A stretch of 64,000 bases of DNA, taken from Nothophaeocryptopus gaeumannii (Eukaryota > Ascomycota > Dothideomycetes > Mycosphaerellales > Mycosphaerellaceae). The notes beneath the pieces are model-generated. The model made no database searches, had not been told where the DNA came from, and worked only from the letters and a program-made list of their open reading frames with translations. The translations under genes and the position numbers were made by a program. Every line of letters begins with the position of its first letter. The first letter of the stretch is position 1. Shown here piece by piece: positions 31,053 through 42,217 of the stretch. The stretch is from the NCBI GenBank assembly GCA_031771865.1, contig JASISA010000027.1, positions 372,001 to 436,000 of the forward strand, read 5' to 3'.

Positions 31053-31736
31053 ACATAGACGAGGGTGTGGTTTGAGTCATGGCGAGGCGTTAGTGGAGTT
31101 CGATCGCTTGGGTAGATACGGTCGATGGGTGGAGTTTTCTTGATATCATAGCATAGCAATCCATACTGGAGAAACCGACTTGGCTGCCGCTTTCACATGC
31201 CTACGCGTCCACGTGAACTCCGGACTCCCGTAAGCGTGAAAGTTCATGCTCATCATATTGCAAGCGATATATCCGACTCTCGGATATGACGATACGTCAC
31301 GCGTGCTCAGAAGCACGGACGACTTCTCCGCAATTTGATTGGCGCTAGGCCTCGAATATTGAGGGGAAGCTGCTCGCCAAGACATGGGCAGAAGCTCCCT
31401 TTTGAGCTTTCGTTGTTGCAGGTACATCCACCAGGTCACTACGGCAGGCATACACCACGGTCAGACGCAGACGGAAGAGGAGGTACACCAACCAGCTACA
31501 AGCTCTCAGACACAAAGGCTCCCAGGCTCGCAAGCTTGCCCTCCGGATATTGTAGGCTTGATACGGCTACCACGTTCGACCTATCATCACCCGACGACAC
31601 ACTGAGTGACGAGGAACATCCGCCCACTCACCACCACTCATCACCACCGACGCGACAATCTCTCGATTGGGAGCAGCATACACTGGTACAGGCAGCGCTC
31701 AGTCATCCATCAGCTTGAGCTTCAGACCTGCCCACC
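31053..31736. other. Intergenic / promoter region of the NIPSNAP gene
   Basis: No gene is supported. The last about 150 bases before 31737 are rich in CACC/CATC and look like a leader. Confidence 0.5.
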
Positions 31737-32972
31737 ATGTACTCCCGCCGCCTACTCCCCGGCCTCACACAGGCCACCTCCACCACAACCACCGCTACTC
31801 TGCGCCCCTTCTCTGCCGTCGCAGCACAATGGAACGCTTCATCAAAGGCGCCCGCCCTCTCGGATATCGGGCCCGAACAAGGCCACGTCTTTGACCAGCG
31901 ACAAAAGGAGTTCCGCGAGAATCTGGCCGAGCAACACCGCAAGCGGAAAGAACAAGAACGTGAGAGAGCCCTTCAAGTCAAACAGTCTGCGTCTGCCAAT
32001 GCCGCTAAGTCGTTTTCTTCCTCTTATTACTCTTCTTCTTCCTCCTCCCCTTCCTCCTCCCCTCTTTCAACCTCGGGTGTTAAAGATGGCCTCGGCTCAC
32101 TAAGCACCGCTGCAGGCGAAGCCGCGCGCAAGAACGAATCCGACAAGTCCAAGAAGGCGAGTGGTGGTAGACTCAGCAGTCTGATTTATGGAACTGAGGA
32201 GGGACGTGAGATGGATCGGGAGATTGAGAGGAGCTTTAGTCAGGTGCTTGCGAGGGGCAAGTACGTGCATTCGATTGTCATGCACGATGTCAAGCCGGAT
32301 AAGGTGGATGAGTATGTGGAGCTGGTGGGCAGTTGGTATCCCCGGGTTGCGAAGGATCCGGAGAATCATGTCAATCTTGTGGGGAGTTGGAGGACGGAGG
32401 TGGGAGATTGTGATACGTTTGGTATGGACACAACACTTTCAATGGGACGATGGTGGAGGGTCGTGATCTGACTGACTTGTTTTCTAGTCCACATCTGGGA
32501 GTACCAGCGCTACGCCGGCTACCACGCGTCTCTGCACCGCATTCAGAGCCAGCCCGACTTCACCGCTTTCGACAAGAAGCTCAAGACGCTCATCACTTCT
32601 AAGAAGACGTCGTTGATGCAAGAGTTCCGCTTCTGGCCCACCTCTCCACCGCGTCAGCTGGGAGGTGTCTTCGAGCTGCGATCATACACACTTCACCCGG
32701 GGAACCTGCTCGAGTGGGAGACGCATTGGCAGAAGGGATTGGCTGCGCGGAGGGAGGTTATGGAGGGTGTGGGTGCTTGGTTCGTCCAGATCGGCGCTCT
32801 CAATGAGGTTCATCATCTCTGGCAGTTCGCCGATCTTGAGGAGCGGCGCGCTCGTCGTGAGCAGAGCTGGAGTGTTCCGGGATGGGGAGAGACGGTTCAC
32901 AAGACTGTTCCGCTGATTCAGACCATGAAGAGTCGGATCATGGTGCCTATGCCTTGGAGCCCAATCGCATAA
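31737..32972 (+). CDS. NIPSNAP family mitochondrial protein
   Basis: Exon 1 is 31737-32421, the 66-nt intron 32422-32487 (GTATGG donor, TTCTAG acceptor), and exon 2 is 32488-32972; the product is 389 residues. Splicing joins CDTF to VHIWEYQRYAGYH. The N terminus (MYSRRLLPGLTQATST) is a typical mitochondrial targeting sequence, followed by a Lys/Glu-rich helix and a long Ser run (about 92-112). Two tandem NIPSNAP (dimeric alpha-beta barrel) units follow: IVMHDVKPDKVDEYVELV and FELRSYTLHPGNLLEWETHW, with HHLWQFADLEERRARR near the end. NIPSNAPs are mitochondrial proteins linked in animals to mitophagy signalling; the fungal role is unclear. Complete and well supported. Confidence 0.9.
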
Positions 32973-33309
32973 GCGACTAAAGTCGATTTTGCACCACCGC
33001 GGTACTAATTCTACTCCCCAATGCCTCGAGCCAGCAGCAATATCCGCGGTACACCCTACACATCACACTCCCATCACCTGCACGGCGATGACAGTTTTGC
33101 GATTCTACAACCCTCTGCGACGGAATGCAAGAGCGCGGCGTTCATTTGTTCTGGAAGGAATGGAGTTTTGGGGGAGGCTAAGAGCAAGCGAGCATGAATG
33201 AGACAACAGCATAGCGTTCGAATGGGCCGGCCACTGCGTGGTCAACAATGTCTTTTCGGACAACGGACAAATTGAAATTAGCGGCTTGCTGAAGCTGTGA
33301 AGACTGCCT
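32973..33309. other. Intergenic, no gene recognised
   Basis: 3' flank of the NIPSNAP gene; no supported feature. Confidence 0.45.
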
Positions 33310-33555
33310 ATGCCTATGGTATGTAGGCGTGCAATGGAAAGAAAAGTTGAAAATCTCACAGAGAAGGTCTTCGCCAAATCAGGTACGCACGACGAGATGG
33401 CTTCGAAGTTTATGCAACCCGCGTCGAAACAAACCACCGACACAGAGACTGGCCGGACTCAGAAATTTGCTAAGCGATCGATTCTTGGAGCGCAAAAAGC
33501 TGAAGAACTAGAGGCATTCAGCCGAAGCATTGACAAAGATGATCCCGCGTTGTGA
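33310..33555 (+). CDS. Possible small protein, 81 residues, unknown
   Basis: The open frame reads MPMVCRRAMERKVENLTEKV and ends SRSIDKDDPAL. Its composition (charged, few cysteines, several Lys/Glu helices) looks more protein-like than neighbouring frames, but there is no homology signal I recognise and no signal peptide. Internal Met at 33334 may be the start. Treat as tentative. Confidence 0.25.
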   Translation: MPMVCRRAMERKVENLTEKVFAKSGTHDEMASKFMQPASKQTTDTETGRTQKFAKRSILGAQKAEELEAFSRSIDKDDPAL

Positions 33556-34155
33556 TCTGGTGAGTAAACAAGAAATCTACTGACTTGGCATTGTGTAGCC
33601 ACGCGATACCTGCAGCCTGGTGTGGCGCCAGATAGACAGACATGATCACTATTCGACGGGCAAGGACCGAGACAGATGCCGCAAGGTGACTAATGGACCT
33701 TCTCGTGGATGGTAGCAACGGTGGTTTGGAATCGGGAGTCTTGTGTCGGCCATCGGCGTTCGTGTTGGATCGGCATGCCAAGATTACTGATCATGTTCGA
33801 AATGCTGTGTTCCGGGCTTGGCCAGGGAGAACGAAGAGCTTGCACCGGATATTGGGATGGTCTTGGTGCGAGTTGCTGAGTAAATCACTACTGGCGGCGT
33901 AGCTGCGGGTGGTGAAACAGTTCTGGTGTGCTGGCGTTAGTCAGGTACGATGGATGGGCTGTGCGAGAAGAGGGAGGAGATGGTATATCTATGGGTGGGC
34001 TCCTGGACCTGATGGGAACTCGAAAACACAGCGACAGCGACTCGATAACATTGGCAACGAAACTAAAGACTTGAGACTCCATCTGTAAAATCACAGCACC
34101 AACCATCAACAGCAAAGCCAAACAAAACAGCACACCCAACATCACAACAGCAATC
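33556..34155. other. Intergenic; leader of the dehydrogenase gene at its right end
   Basis: No gene is supported. The last about 60 bases before 34156 are C/A-rich (CAACACAACAGC-like), like a fungal 5' UTR. Confidence 0.5.
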
Positions 34156-34987
34156 ATGTCTTCCCAAACAACATACCTCATAACCGGCACAACCCGCGGT
34201 ATCGGCAAGGGGCTCGTCACTTCTCTTCTCGCTCGTGACAATATCCTGCTCTTCGCCGGCGTCCGCGACCCTTCTGCCGCCAACGCTAAAGCACTTACGG
34301 AGTTGTCCAAGGGAAAGAATACTAAGATCGTCCTCGTGAAGATCGATGCTGCGAATGAGGAAGATCCAAAGAAGGCTGCGAAGGTTATAGAGAAAGACGC
34401 TGGTAAACTCGACATTGTCATTGCGAATGCTGGGATTATGAGTGAGGAGGGGATGGCGCCTGTTGCGAGTGTAAGTCAATGCCAGCCAAATATCAACCTA
34501 CGAACGAAGGATTTGAAATGAACGAGAGCTGACCCACGAAACTTCTCAGGTCTCCATCGAAGGTTTCAGGAAGGATTTCGAAATCAACACCATCGGCGCT
34601 GTTCTGCTCTTCCAAGCTACCCTCCCTCTCCTCCAAAACTCCACCAACAACCCGCGCTTCGTCGTCACGACTTCTGGATTGGGGAGTATCAACATGGCGC
34701 GGAATCTCGTTACACCGGTGCCGGCATATGGAGCGAGTAAGGCTGCGATTAATTGGTTTTTGAGGAAGGCGCATGGGGAGCATGAGGAGATCACTTTCCT
34801 CCCCATTCATCCGGGATTGGTGGGGACGGATATGGCTGGACCGTTTGAGGAATTTAATAAGGGTGCTATTCCGAGCATTACGGTTGAGGAGAGTGTTAAG
34901 GGGTATTTGAAGATTGTCGATGAGGCGAGCAGGGAGAAGTCGAGTGGCAACTTTGTGCAGTGGGATGGGGAGTGTTTACCCTGGTAG
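34156..34987 (+). CDS. Short-chain dehydrogenase/reductase (SDR), two exons
   Basis: Exon 1 is 34156-34470, the 79-nt intron 34471-34549 (GTAAGT donor, CAG acceptor), and exon 2 is 34550-34987; the product is 250 residues. It is a classical SDR: cofactor loop TGTTRGIGKG (residues about 10-19), IANAG (about 96-100), catalytic Ser in TTSGLGS and the YGASK Tyr/Lys pair, followed by HPGLVGTDMAG. SDRs of this size reduce carbonyls or oxidise alcohols with NAD(P)H; the type resembles fungal ketoreductases of secondary metabolism, but the substrate is not predictable. A paralogue lacking the catalytic core lies at 39308-40076 in the same orientation, with the HET gene between them. Confidence 0.9.
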
Positions 34988-35103
34988 ATGTGAGCGAAGT
35001 GTAAGTGGAAAGGTAGGAGAGGTCGGTGCAGACGTGGGCAGAGAAGTGATAGTGGTGAGGTAAGCCTTGTTGGCTGTCGTTGGAGAGCTGGGTGTCTCTA
35101 TTA

Positions 35104-35733
35104 ATGGTTCTGAAACTGAAACCCAAGAGCAGTCTAGGTATTGCCCTTCAATTGCATTTACAATACTTCGCAAGCCTTCGAGCGGAAGCCTTCTTGGGTG
35201 CTCTTGGAGGGATATACCACATCGGTCGCATATACGTCGACTCAGCATGTCGTGGCTTCAAAGTTTGGGATCTGCTTGAAGCCTTGAGATTCTTACCAGC
35301 TCATGAGACAAAATTTGCAAAGTCAGGTACATTCTCTAGGGCCTTAGATATCTTGTTGCAGCACGAAGCCGCTGACCTCATACTTGCATGGACGCTAGCG
35401 CCGACGTTGTACAGCATCTCAGCTCGCGCACATACCGGTGAGGCTCGAGGCAAGGTAAACATGTACCTGTACCACCTTGGCGAGATTTTTCTATGGCCCT
35501 TCTTCTGCTCACTGAATGCCCTTCACTTTGCGACCGCCATTCAATTCGTTGAATCGGTTTTGCAGTCGAGGTCTGAGGTCTGCAGACTGCAAGTATGGCA
35601 GAAAGATATCGCACAGCAATGGGCCATTTGCGCACAGCGCCCACGGCACTTGAAAGAATATACCAACATCAGCCCATCTACAGAGATCAGGCAAGACTAC
35701 TCATTGTTCATCCAGCTGCTCGCACCAGCTTGA
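35104..35733 (+). CDS. Unknown open frame overlapping the start of the HET gene
   Basis: A 209-codon frame starting MVLKLKPKSSLG with a coherent-looking helical, mildly hydrophobic protein (for example GEIFLWPFFCSLNALHFATA). It overlaps the first 139 bases of the HET gene in another frame, so both cannot be conventional coding sequence over that part. Options: a separate gene with the HET start further downstream, an unspliced upstream exon of the HET gene, or chance. No family recognised. Confidence 0.3.
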   Translation: MVLKLKPKSSLGIALQLHLQYFASLRAEAFLGALGGIYHIGRIYVDSACRGFKVWDLLEALRFLPAHETKFAKSGTFSRALDILLQHEAADLILAWTLAPTLYSISARAHTGEARGKVNMYLYHLGEIFLWPFFCSLNALHFATAIQFVESVLQSRSEVCRLQVWQKDIAQQWAICAQRPRHLKEYTNISPSTEIRQDYSLFIQLLAPA

Positions 35734-38090
35734 ATCCGGAGTCTATTCACGCCACATTATGCACTGTCGACTTTGCGGATCTGGGACACAAGTACCCATT
35801 TGAGGCTCTATCTTATCACTGGGGTAGTGAAGAGCGACTAGTACCCATATGCATCCACAGCGGCTCCAGAGATCCTTTCATACGAATACCAGAAGATCTT
35901 GCACCAGATACCGCGAAGGCAGTATCTGCTGTCTTCATACAACAAATGCATGATCAGTTGTACGTGCGGCCGACTGTGTACGATGCTCTATACGACCTGC
36001 GCAGAGAAGACGACTATGTAGTCCTATGGATTGACGCGATATGCATAGATCAGGAGAATCTTGAGGAGAAGGAGCACCAAGTCGGAAGGATGTGGGAGAT
36101 CTTTTCGAAATCCTCGCGGACGTTAGTCTGGCTAGGTGCCGCAGATGCCGAGACCAGAAGAGCCATGGCCTTCATTCGTGAAGTCGTAGATCTGACCAAC
36201 GTCAAGGGAATTGTAGGAGACAATTCGAAAGTCGATGACTGGGGTTCTCTTGTTCATCTGATGAGCAGAAAGTGGTTCTCAAGACGATGGGTCATTCAGG
36301 AGCTTGCCTTGGCGTCAGAGGCGCAAGTTCATTGTGGAAGACAAGTCGTCCGGTGGGACGACTTTCGAGATGCTATTAGCCTCTTCGCCCGAGAGATCGA
36401 GAGCATTCGATACCTCTTTAAGCAGAGTCGAAGCCATGGTCATGATTACTACGCTCTTGGCGACGTGGAGGCTCTGCATGCAAACGTGCTAGTTGATACG
36501 ATCAACAACGTGTTTCGCAGAAATCAGGTTGGCCATGCTCTCGAACCAATCCAAGGTCTGGAATATCTGGTCTCGAGTCTTTGCAAGTTCGGCAACACGG
36601 ATCCACGAGATGCCATCTATTCTTTACTCCATATGGCAAAGGAGACATGCGGACAAGGCTTCTGCCAACCTGACCGTGGGACACCGCAAGTCGACTACGA
36701 AAAGACGACGCTAGACGTCTATACTGACTTCATCAGATGGGTCTATGACGCTACGAAGCGGATCGATATCATTTGCAGGAGATGGGCAAGACCGGAGATT
36801 GAGGAGGAGAAAGTACTGCCTAAGTATCCAAAGCTCAGTATCTTTCCTTCGTGGATTCAAGTCGTGCCTATGAAGTTCGACTTCTTTTCCCACGGTGGCG
36901 TCGAACAGGGTGGAATGTCGAGATCGGAACGTCGCTTCCACGGAGACAGTTTTGTCGGTCTTCCTGGTCATGGACCGTACAACGCATGCTACTCGATGCC
37001 GGCAGTAGTGAATTTTGGGAGACGCGCTATCAGCGCGAACGATAAGATAATACCTCCCTCTTCCCGGAGCTTAGATGGCGAGGGTCCAGAACTTACAAGT
37101 ACAGTGAAGGTCAGACAAGACGATGACACCAGTGCGGCATCTTCCAACACGCCAGGCTTGACCGACGGCATCTCAAACACCCTCCGTATAGGATGGAGAG
37201 GTGACACTCTGAAGGCAGCTGAACAGAGACTAGGTGCAGAAAAAGCTAAGACCCATGAAATGCAGCAACTCGCACTTCGATATCTGCTAGATCCTGCGGC
37301 TGGCGCTGTGGGCGAAGGCAACTTCTCCATGGTCGATGGCTCCGAGCTTCGTCCACAGAGACTCAAGTTCCACACGCAGCCTACCAAAAGCAGACTGGAT
37401 CGTGATACCGACCACCTTCTACAGCGCGCCGACCAAGGCGAGGATCATTCAATGAGAGTGCAAGGTCTCGTTGTTGGCACTATAAGGTGGACGACAGATA
37501 CTATCGCTGACGGTGTCATTCCACAACGGGTTGTAGAAGCTCTACAACATGGATCCAACATCAACGTGCCCGATAAGCTCTGGCGAGGGCTAGTCGCAGA
37601 GCGAGCTGATGAAGGTCGCAATCCACCTGCTTGGTACTATAGAGCCTGTCGAACGATAATCGAAAAGCATTCTCCGAACGGCCACGTCAACACCAGGGAG
37701 ATACTAGCCAGTGATGAGCCAGAGATTGTCAAAGAATACCTGAAGCGCGTGCAAGCTGTCGTCTGGAACAGACTGTTTTTCGAAATCGATCGTGTTGGTG
37801 TCGAAGATATTGAGACTTCCTTTGAACAAACGAGCATGGGCGAGCCTACCGGAGAGAGAGGAAAGCTACATGGCTTTGGACCGGAGACATCCGGCCAAGG
37901 CGACATTGTCTGCATTCTGTATGGCTGCAGTGTACCTTGTATTCTACGTCCTCATGGTCCGGCAGGCCGTCCGGAGTGCTACAAGTTCATTGGAGAGTCA
38001 TATGTGTATGGAATTATGGACGGAGATGGCATCTCGTCTCTTGCGCCTGAGGAACGAGAGAAGCGAACAGTCGAGTTCAGACTGCTTTGA
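35595..38090 (+). CDS. HET (heterokaryon-incompatibility) domain protein
   Basis: A single exon of 831 residues. The HET domain occupies about 60-245, with its conserved blocks YPFEALSYHWG (67-77), VLWIDAICIDQ (143-153), RTLVWLGAA (175-183) and KWFSRRWVIQELALA (about 218-232). HET domains act in allorecognition cell death between genetically different hyphae; many fungi keep tens of them. The C-terminal about 550 residues carry no known partner domain that I recognise (no NACHT, WD40 or ankyrin). The start ATG 35595 lies about 65 residues before the domain; a shorter start is possible. It lies between two paralogous SDR genes, the right one dead. Confidence 0.9.
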   Translation: MAERYRTAMGHLRTAPTALERIYQHQPIYRDQARLLIVHPAARTSLNPESIHATLCTVDFADLGHKYPFEALSYHWGSEERLVPICIHSGSRDPFIRIPEDLAPDTAKAVSAVFIQQMHDQLYVRPTVYDALYDLRREDDYVVLWIDAICIDQENLEEKEHQVGRMWEIFSKSSRTLVWLGAADAETRRAMAFIREVVDLTNVKGIVGDNSKVDDWGSLVHLMSRKWFSRRWVIQELALASEAQVHCGRQVVRWDDFRDAISLFAREIESIRYLFKQSRSHGHDYYALGDVEALHANVLVDTINNVFRRNQVGHALEPIQGLEYLVSSLCKFGNTDPRDAIYSLLHMAKETCGQGFCQPDRGTPQVDYEKTTLDVYTDFIRWVYDATKRIDIICRRWARPEIEEEKVLPKYPKLSIFPSWIQVVPMKFDFFSHGGVEQGGMSRSERRFHGDSFVGLPGHGPYNACYSMPAVVNFGRRAISANDKIIPPSSRSLDGEGPELTSTVKVRQDDDTSAASSNTPGLTDGISNTLRIGWRGDTLKAAEQRLGAEKAKTHEMQQLALRYLLDPAAGAVGEGNFSMVDGSELRPQRLKFHTQPTKSRLDRDTDHLLQRADQGEDHSMRVQGLVVGTIRWTTDTIADGVIPQRVVEALQHGSNINVPDKLWRGLVAERADEGRNPPAWYYRACRTIIEKHSPNGHVNTREILASDEPEIVKEYLKRVQAVVWNRLFFEIDRVGVEDIETSFEQTSMGEPTGERGKLHGFGPETSGQGDIVCILYGCSVPCILRPHGPAGRPECYKFIGESYVYGIMDGDGISSLAPEEREKRTVEFRLL

Positions 38091-39307
38091 AATGCATGGG
38101 TGAAGATCGTTCGATGCACTTCCACACCGACTCGCGTCAGCTCCGTTGATTGTGTTCCCCCAATATCGAACCTGTTCAATAGCGAGGACGCGCCCAGCCA
38201 ACAAGAAGACCATGCGCCTCGTCGTTGAATATGATTACGATCATTGTATGCCACTTTTAGAGCTGCAAGACAGAGCGCTATGATTTCCACATTCCAGAGC
38301 TGGTGCCGCACAGAGCGAAAGCCATTCTTGAAGGCCTAAAGGAACGTTACAACTTGTGATACCGATTTATCAGTCACTGGCGGATCAAACGGTCGAATTC
38401 TGGAATAATCGAAAGCCGCATACCCGGGTCACAAGTCTTCGGCCTTTTCAAGGACGGATGTTGGATACTGATAATCTCAGAAAGAGCGACTCAATATCGC
38501 GAGGTCTCCTCCAAATGAAAGGGCAGAGTGCCAGGCAACCCCCTACAAGAGAGACGATGTGACTTCTGAGCTAGAGATGAGATGTCGACGTCTGCAAGGG
38601 CTTGCCTGTGATCTGGCTGGCCTGAAAGATCAATTCGTCATCGATCTGGGTCGAATAGTTGACTTCTGAGTGTCGTGTGTTCAAGCTATGTCAACAGATG
38701 TTATACAGACCGAGACTGATTGAGGATGAGCCGGATATCCGGGTACTGAGGGATCTCGGTACAATCTACACACCAAAGCCAAGATTTGTGTTAAAGCGTT
38801 CCAAGCCAGAGATCTTACGAAAGTTGATATGAACTCCAGGCAGCAGGTATAAGACTAAGAGGGTCGATTGCCCGTGTCCGTGATGCTTAGCAATCTCAAG
38901 CGCGGCCGCACTCACCATGTTGGCAACACTCAACACGCAAGGTCCACAGCTTCGCGCTATGTCAGGATGATATGGATGTTGGCAATGAAGAAGCTTGCGA
39001 TATGAGGTGAGAGGTCAGCCAGAATGGAGTTACAAAGCTCTTATGCAGTCAGAACTCCTCGGCAGAACTGGGATTCTCGACGAAGAACTCTTCCAACGAG
39101 ATGATTTGATTGCACGGCAACGGACGATAAGTAAAAGAAATGCTGCGTTCTCACACAAGGGCATACGAACTATGAACGCTAGGGTGTGCCACGAGAAGTT
39201 GAGCAGACGAATATGAAAAACGAGACGAACGCAGGAACGAGATGGAATCCTTCGATCGTGCTGCAATTGAGGTCCAAAGACGTAAGCAATAGTACTCAAG
39301 AACACCG
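38091..39307. other. Intergenic, no gene recognised
   Basis: About 1.2 kb between the HET gene and the SDR pseudogene. Short frames (for example 38995-39216) do not show recognised features. Confidence 0.45.
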
Positions 39308-40076
39308 ATGGCTTCTGCACAGCAACTCACAACATATCTCATCTCTGGTACCACGCGCGGAATAGGTCGTGGTCTGGTCACCGCCCTCCTCAAAAGACCA
39401 AACACAATCGTCTTCGCCGGCGTGCGAGACCCTTCAGCTCCCACCGCAACCTCCCTCCTCGACCTGCCCAAAGCCAATTCCTCCAAGATCTTCCTTGTCC
39501 AGCTCCGAGCCGACATTGCTACGGACGCTCAAGAAGCAATCAAAATCATTCAAAAGGAACATGGAATTGATGCTTTGGACGTCGTAATCGCCAACGCTGG
39601 AGCTCAACCAGAAGTATCCAACAAGCACACTCATGACATCTCTACCGAAGGCGTCCTATCCTGCTTTGAGACCAACACCCTCGGCTCATCTGTTTCTTCC
39701 AAGCTACCCTTCCTCTGCTTAAATCCACCGCCCCCTCCGGCAAGCATAAAGACATCTTGTTCTTGTTGGTGTATCCTGGATTTGTGAAGAAGGATATGAC
39801 GGGTCCATGGTTGGAGGTTGGAGGGTTGGAGGAGGTGGTGGAGCAGGTCGGGGTTGAGACGCTTGAGGTGGACGAGTGTGCGGAGGGGTATTTGAAGGTG
39901 GTGAGTAATCGCATTGGAGTCGATTTAATATGTGCATCGCTAACTAAGTGACGCAGGTCGACGAAGTGAAGCTCGAGGAAGGCTATGGGAAGTTCTTGGA
40001 TTGGAAGGGGAGGGAAGTTCCACACTGGTTTCTTGGGAACTCGGAAGGTATATCGCATCGAAACCTTTACGATTAA
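39308..40076 (+). pseudogene. SDR pseudogene, paralogue of the 34156 gene with catalytic core deleted
   Basis: Opens TTYLISGTTRGIGRGLV, nearly the same as the intact SDR at 34156, and keeps the cofactor loop and IANAG. After ETNTLG the frame shifts by one (about 39690): the continuing homologous text FQATLPLLKS is in another frame. It then jumps to LVYPGFVKKDMTGP. The about 45-codon stretch that should carry the catalytic Ser and YxxxK is missing. The last part, with a GTGAGT...CGCAG intron (39901-39956), still matches the SDR C terminus. Loss of the active site plus a frameshift make it a clear non-functional dehydrogenase. Confidence 0.8.
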
Positions 40077-40370
40077 GTTAGGTATTGGTACGATATTACT
40101 CGGAATGTTCATCAAAGCACTCAGTGCTGTCAGCTCAACTCTTCCGCACAAGTACATACCGTAGGATCTGTTACTCATCGCAGGTCCATCCTCCGCATTT
40201 GCCATCCCCGCAGACTCGTTCCACCAGTACTGAGTACTCAAACAAGTACACATACCATCCAACCTTCATCACTTCTTTCCCTTCCCTTTCTTCACGCACT
40301 CCATAACCGCCTCAAACCGAATTCTCTCCTCCGTCACCCTCCCATCACCCCCATACCCACAACCGGTATC

Positions 40371-40667
40371 CTACTCCTTCTCCGCACTCTTCCCCATCAT
40401 CTTCAAAAACCTCTTCCTCTGATCTCCAAGCCACTGATCCTGTCGATCCTGCCACTTCTGGCTCTCGACGATTTGGCCAATGATGAGGGAGGCGGTTGGA
40501 TCGAAGCCATGGTTAGGGTGAGGTCTGTGCGGTTTCTCTGTGGTATTGGAGAGGTCGTGAGGATCGAGTTTAGTGGGTGTTTCAGGGGATGTGAAGGCTT
40601 TGGATTCGTTATCGAGGTGTGGCTGTTGGGAGGTGAGGACGCCGCGGCCGATTGGGATGGCGGACAT
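40371..40667 (-). CDS. Small conserved-looking protein, 98 residues, unknown
   Basis: Begins MSAIPIGRGVLTSQQPHLDN and ends with a basic helix (WLGDQRKRFLKMMGKSAEKE). No signal peptide or membrane segment; Pro/His-rich middle (DPHDLSNTTEKPHRPHPNH). The composition, a clean start and the charged helix support a real gene, but I recognise no family. Converges with the SDR pseudogene. Confidence 0.5.
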   Translation of the reverse strand: MSAIPIGRGVLTSQQPHLDNESKAFTSPETPTKLDPHDLSNTTEKPHRPHPNHGFDPTASLIIGQIVESQKWQDRQDQWLGDQRKRFLKMMGKSAEKE

Positions 40668-42217
40668 TGTTGATGATGGTTGTTCGGGTTGTGTTGTGAA
40701 GTGGAGTGTTGGCCTATGGCCTTTCAGTCGAACTGTCTTCTTGTATGGCTGTGTAAGCAGGTTTGTAGCGTCGAATCGTAGTAAGTTATTAGAGAAGGTT
40801 GACGAATCGAGAAGTTATGTGTGCGAGGTTCGGCACGTTGCATACAATGTTGTTTGTGAAAAGCAAACGTTTTCGGGAAGGTTACAAGCGCAACTATCGC
40901 ATGATGCATCTTCGTCATCTCTGGCAAGTGCAGGAAGTCGCGTGTGTGAATGTTGAGGAAGGTGCGAGGAACAGAAGCTGAGCTCAGACCATCCGCACAT
41001 GCGACACACCTCCCAACTTCAACCCACGACTGCGCACGTAGAAAAAAGTTGATTGGAACGAGCTCAAAATGAAGCTGATTCAATGGAGAGTCAGAAAGCT
41101 GGAGTTGAAACCTTTCAATCTGCGTTGCTGCATCGCAAGATCGACCAAAATCCCAACGACAAAAAGCCACCAGTCCGGACACTTCCCAACCTCCGAACAA
41201 CACCACAACACATTCAGTACCGTCCTAAAACGACAAAAGAAGCACCAACGTACCGCAACATGTATTTTGTTGCGGTAAATGATATGCTAGAATGCTGACG
41301 TGATAGCAAAAAGAGAGTTTGGCATATGCCTCCAGGCCTTGCACAAATTAGCAGTGTTTACAATCAACTTAGAGTTAGTGTGACAAGACTTACCGGATTG
41401 AACGACCGACCTTTGCATGGTCTGTGGAATACAAGTGCAACGCTCTACCACTTCGAGAAAGTCAGCGCAAGGCTCGGCTGGAGAGGAAGCTTGATGATAC
41501 CAACCTGAGCTATAGAGGCTTCGGCTTGCGCCAATTGCTATTGATATGTCACGTGAAATTTTGGATATATATAGATTTAGTAAAAGTTTTCCCATCGAGG
41601 AACACGTGGATTCTGACGCAATTTTCGACACTGATGATATATTTGATGCCTGCTATGCACAAACTGACGAACACCTCGAACACCCTCTCTATGCGGCTCA
41701 TTCGAACAAACGAGTTTGACAATGAGAAGATGCAGTATCATGCAACATCCGGTTTGGTGGAAATTCATCAACTGGATATGCCACAGATTTTCTCTGAGAT
41801 TTCGTAGCTCCGCTCAAGTTTTCGCAGAAAGTTCTAAGCGATATGTACACTATGTACAGTACTGTCAATTCGGGGTATCTATCTTCATAATGCATGCTCA
41901 CAGATATGCTTGTTGATGTCAGGGGCGTCGCCAAAGGTTGATCCAGTCTTCTCGTTTCCTGACAAGGGTGCGTTGGAAGGCGAAGCCTCGAGCTTTGGTG
42001 CCAATGATCGAAATCTTAAAACGCTCAAAACAGGTTCTTGGTACTCTCGATACTCGTCGAAGGCTGGAGGCAGCGTTCGAAATCTTAACGAACAGCTGCC
42101 GAACACGATGGCTGGATCAAGACTAGTTGCCCGGATGCATCGGCTTTGTACCACAGATCACCATTCTAATCACTCAGTCAGCCTCCGGATATGCTACGGG
42201 TACGATGTTTGAACGAC
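40668..42217. other. Intergenic, no gene recognised
   Basis: About 1.5 kb between the small gene and the methyltransferase gene. Several frames of 60-160 codons lack any family signal or consistent composition and look like chance. Confidence 0.5.

Noticed and set aside
31606..32103. 165-codon frame overlapping the NIPSNAP start
   Set aside because: It is a shifted reading of the Pro/Ser-rich leader and first exon of the NIPSNAP gene.
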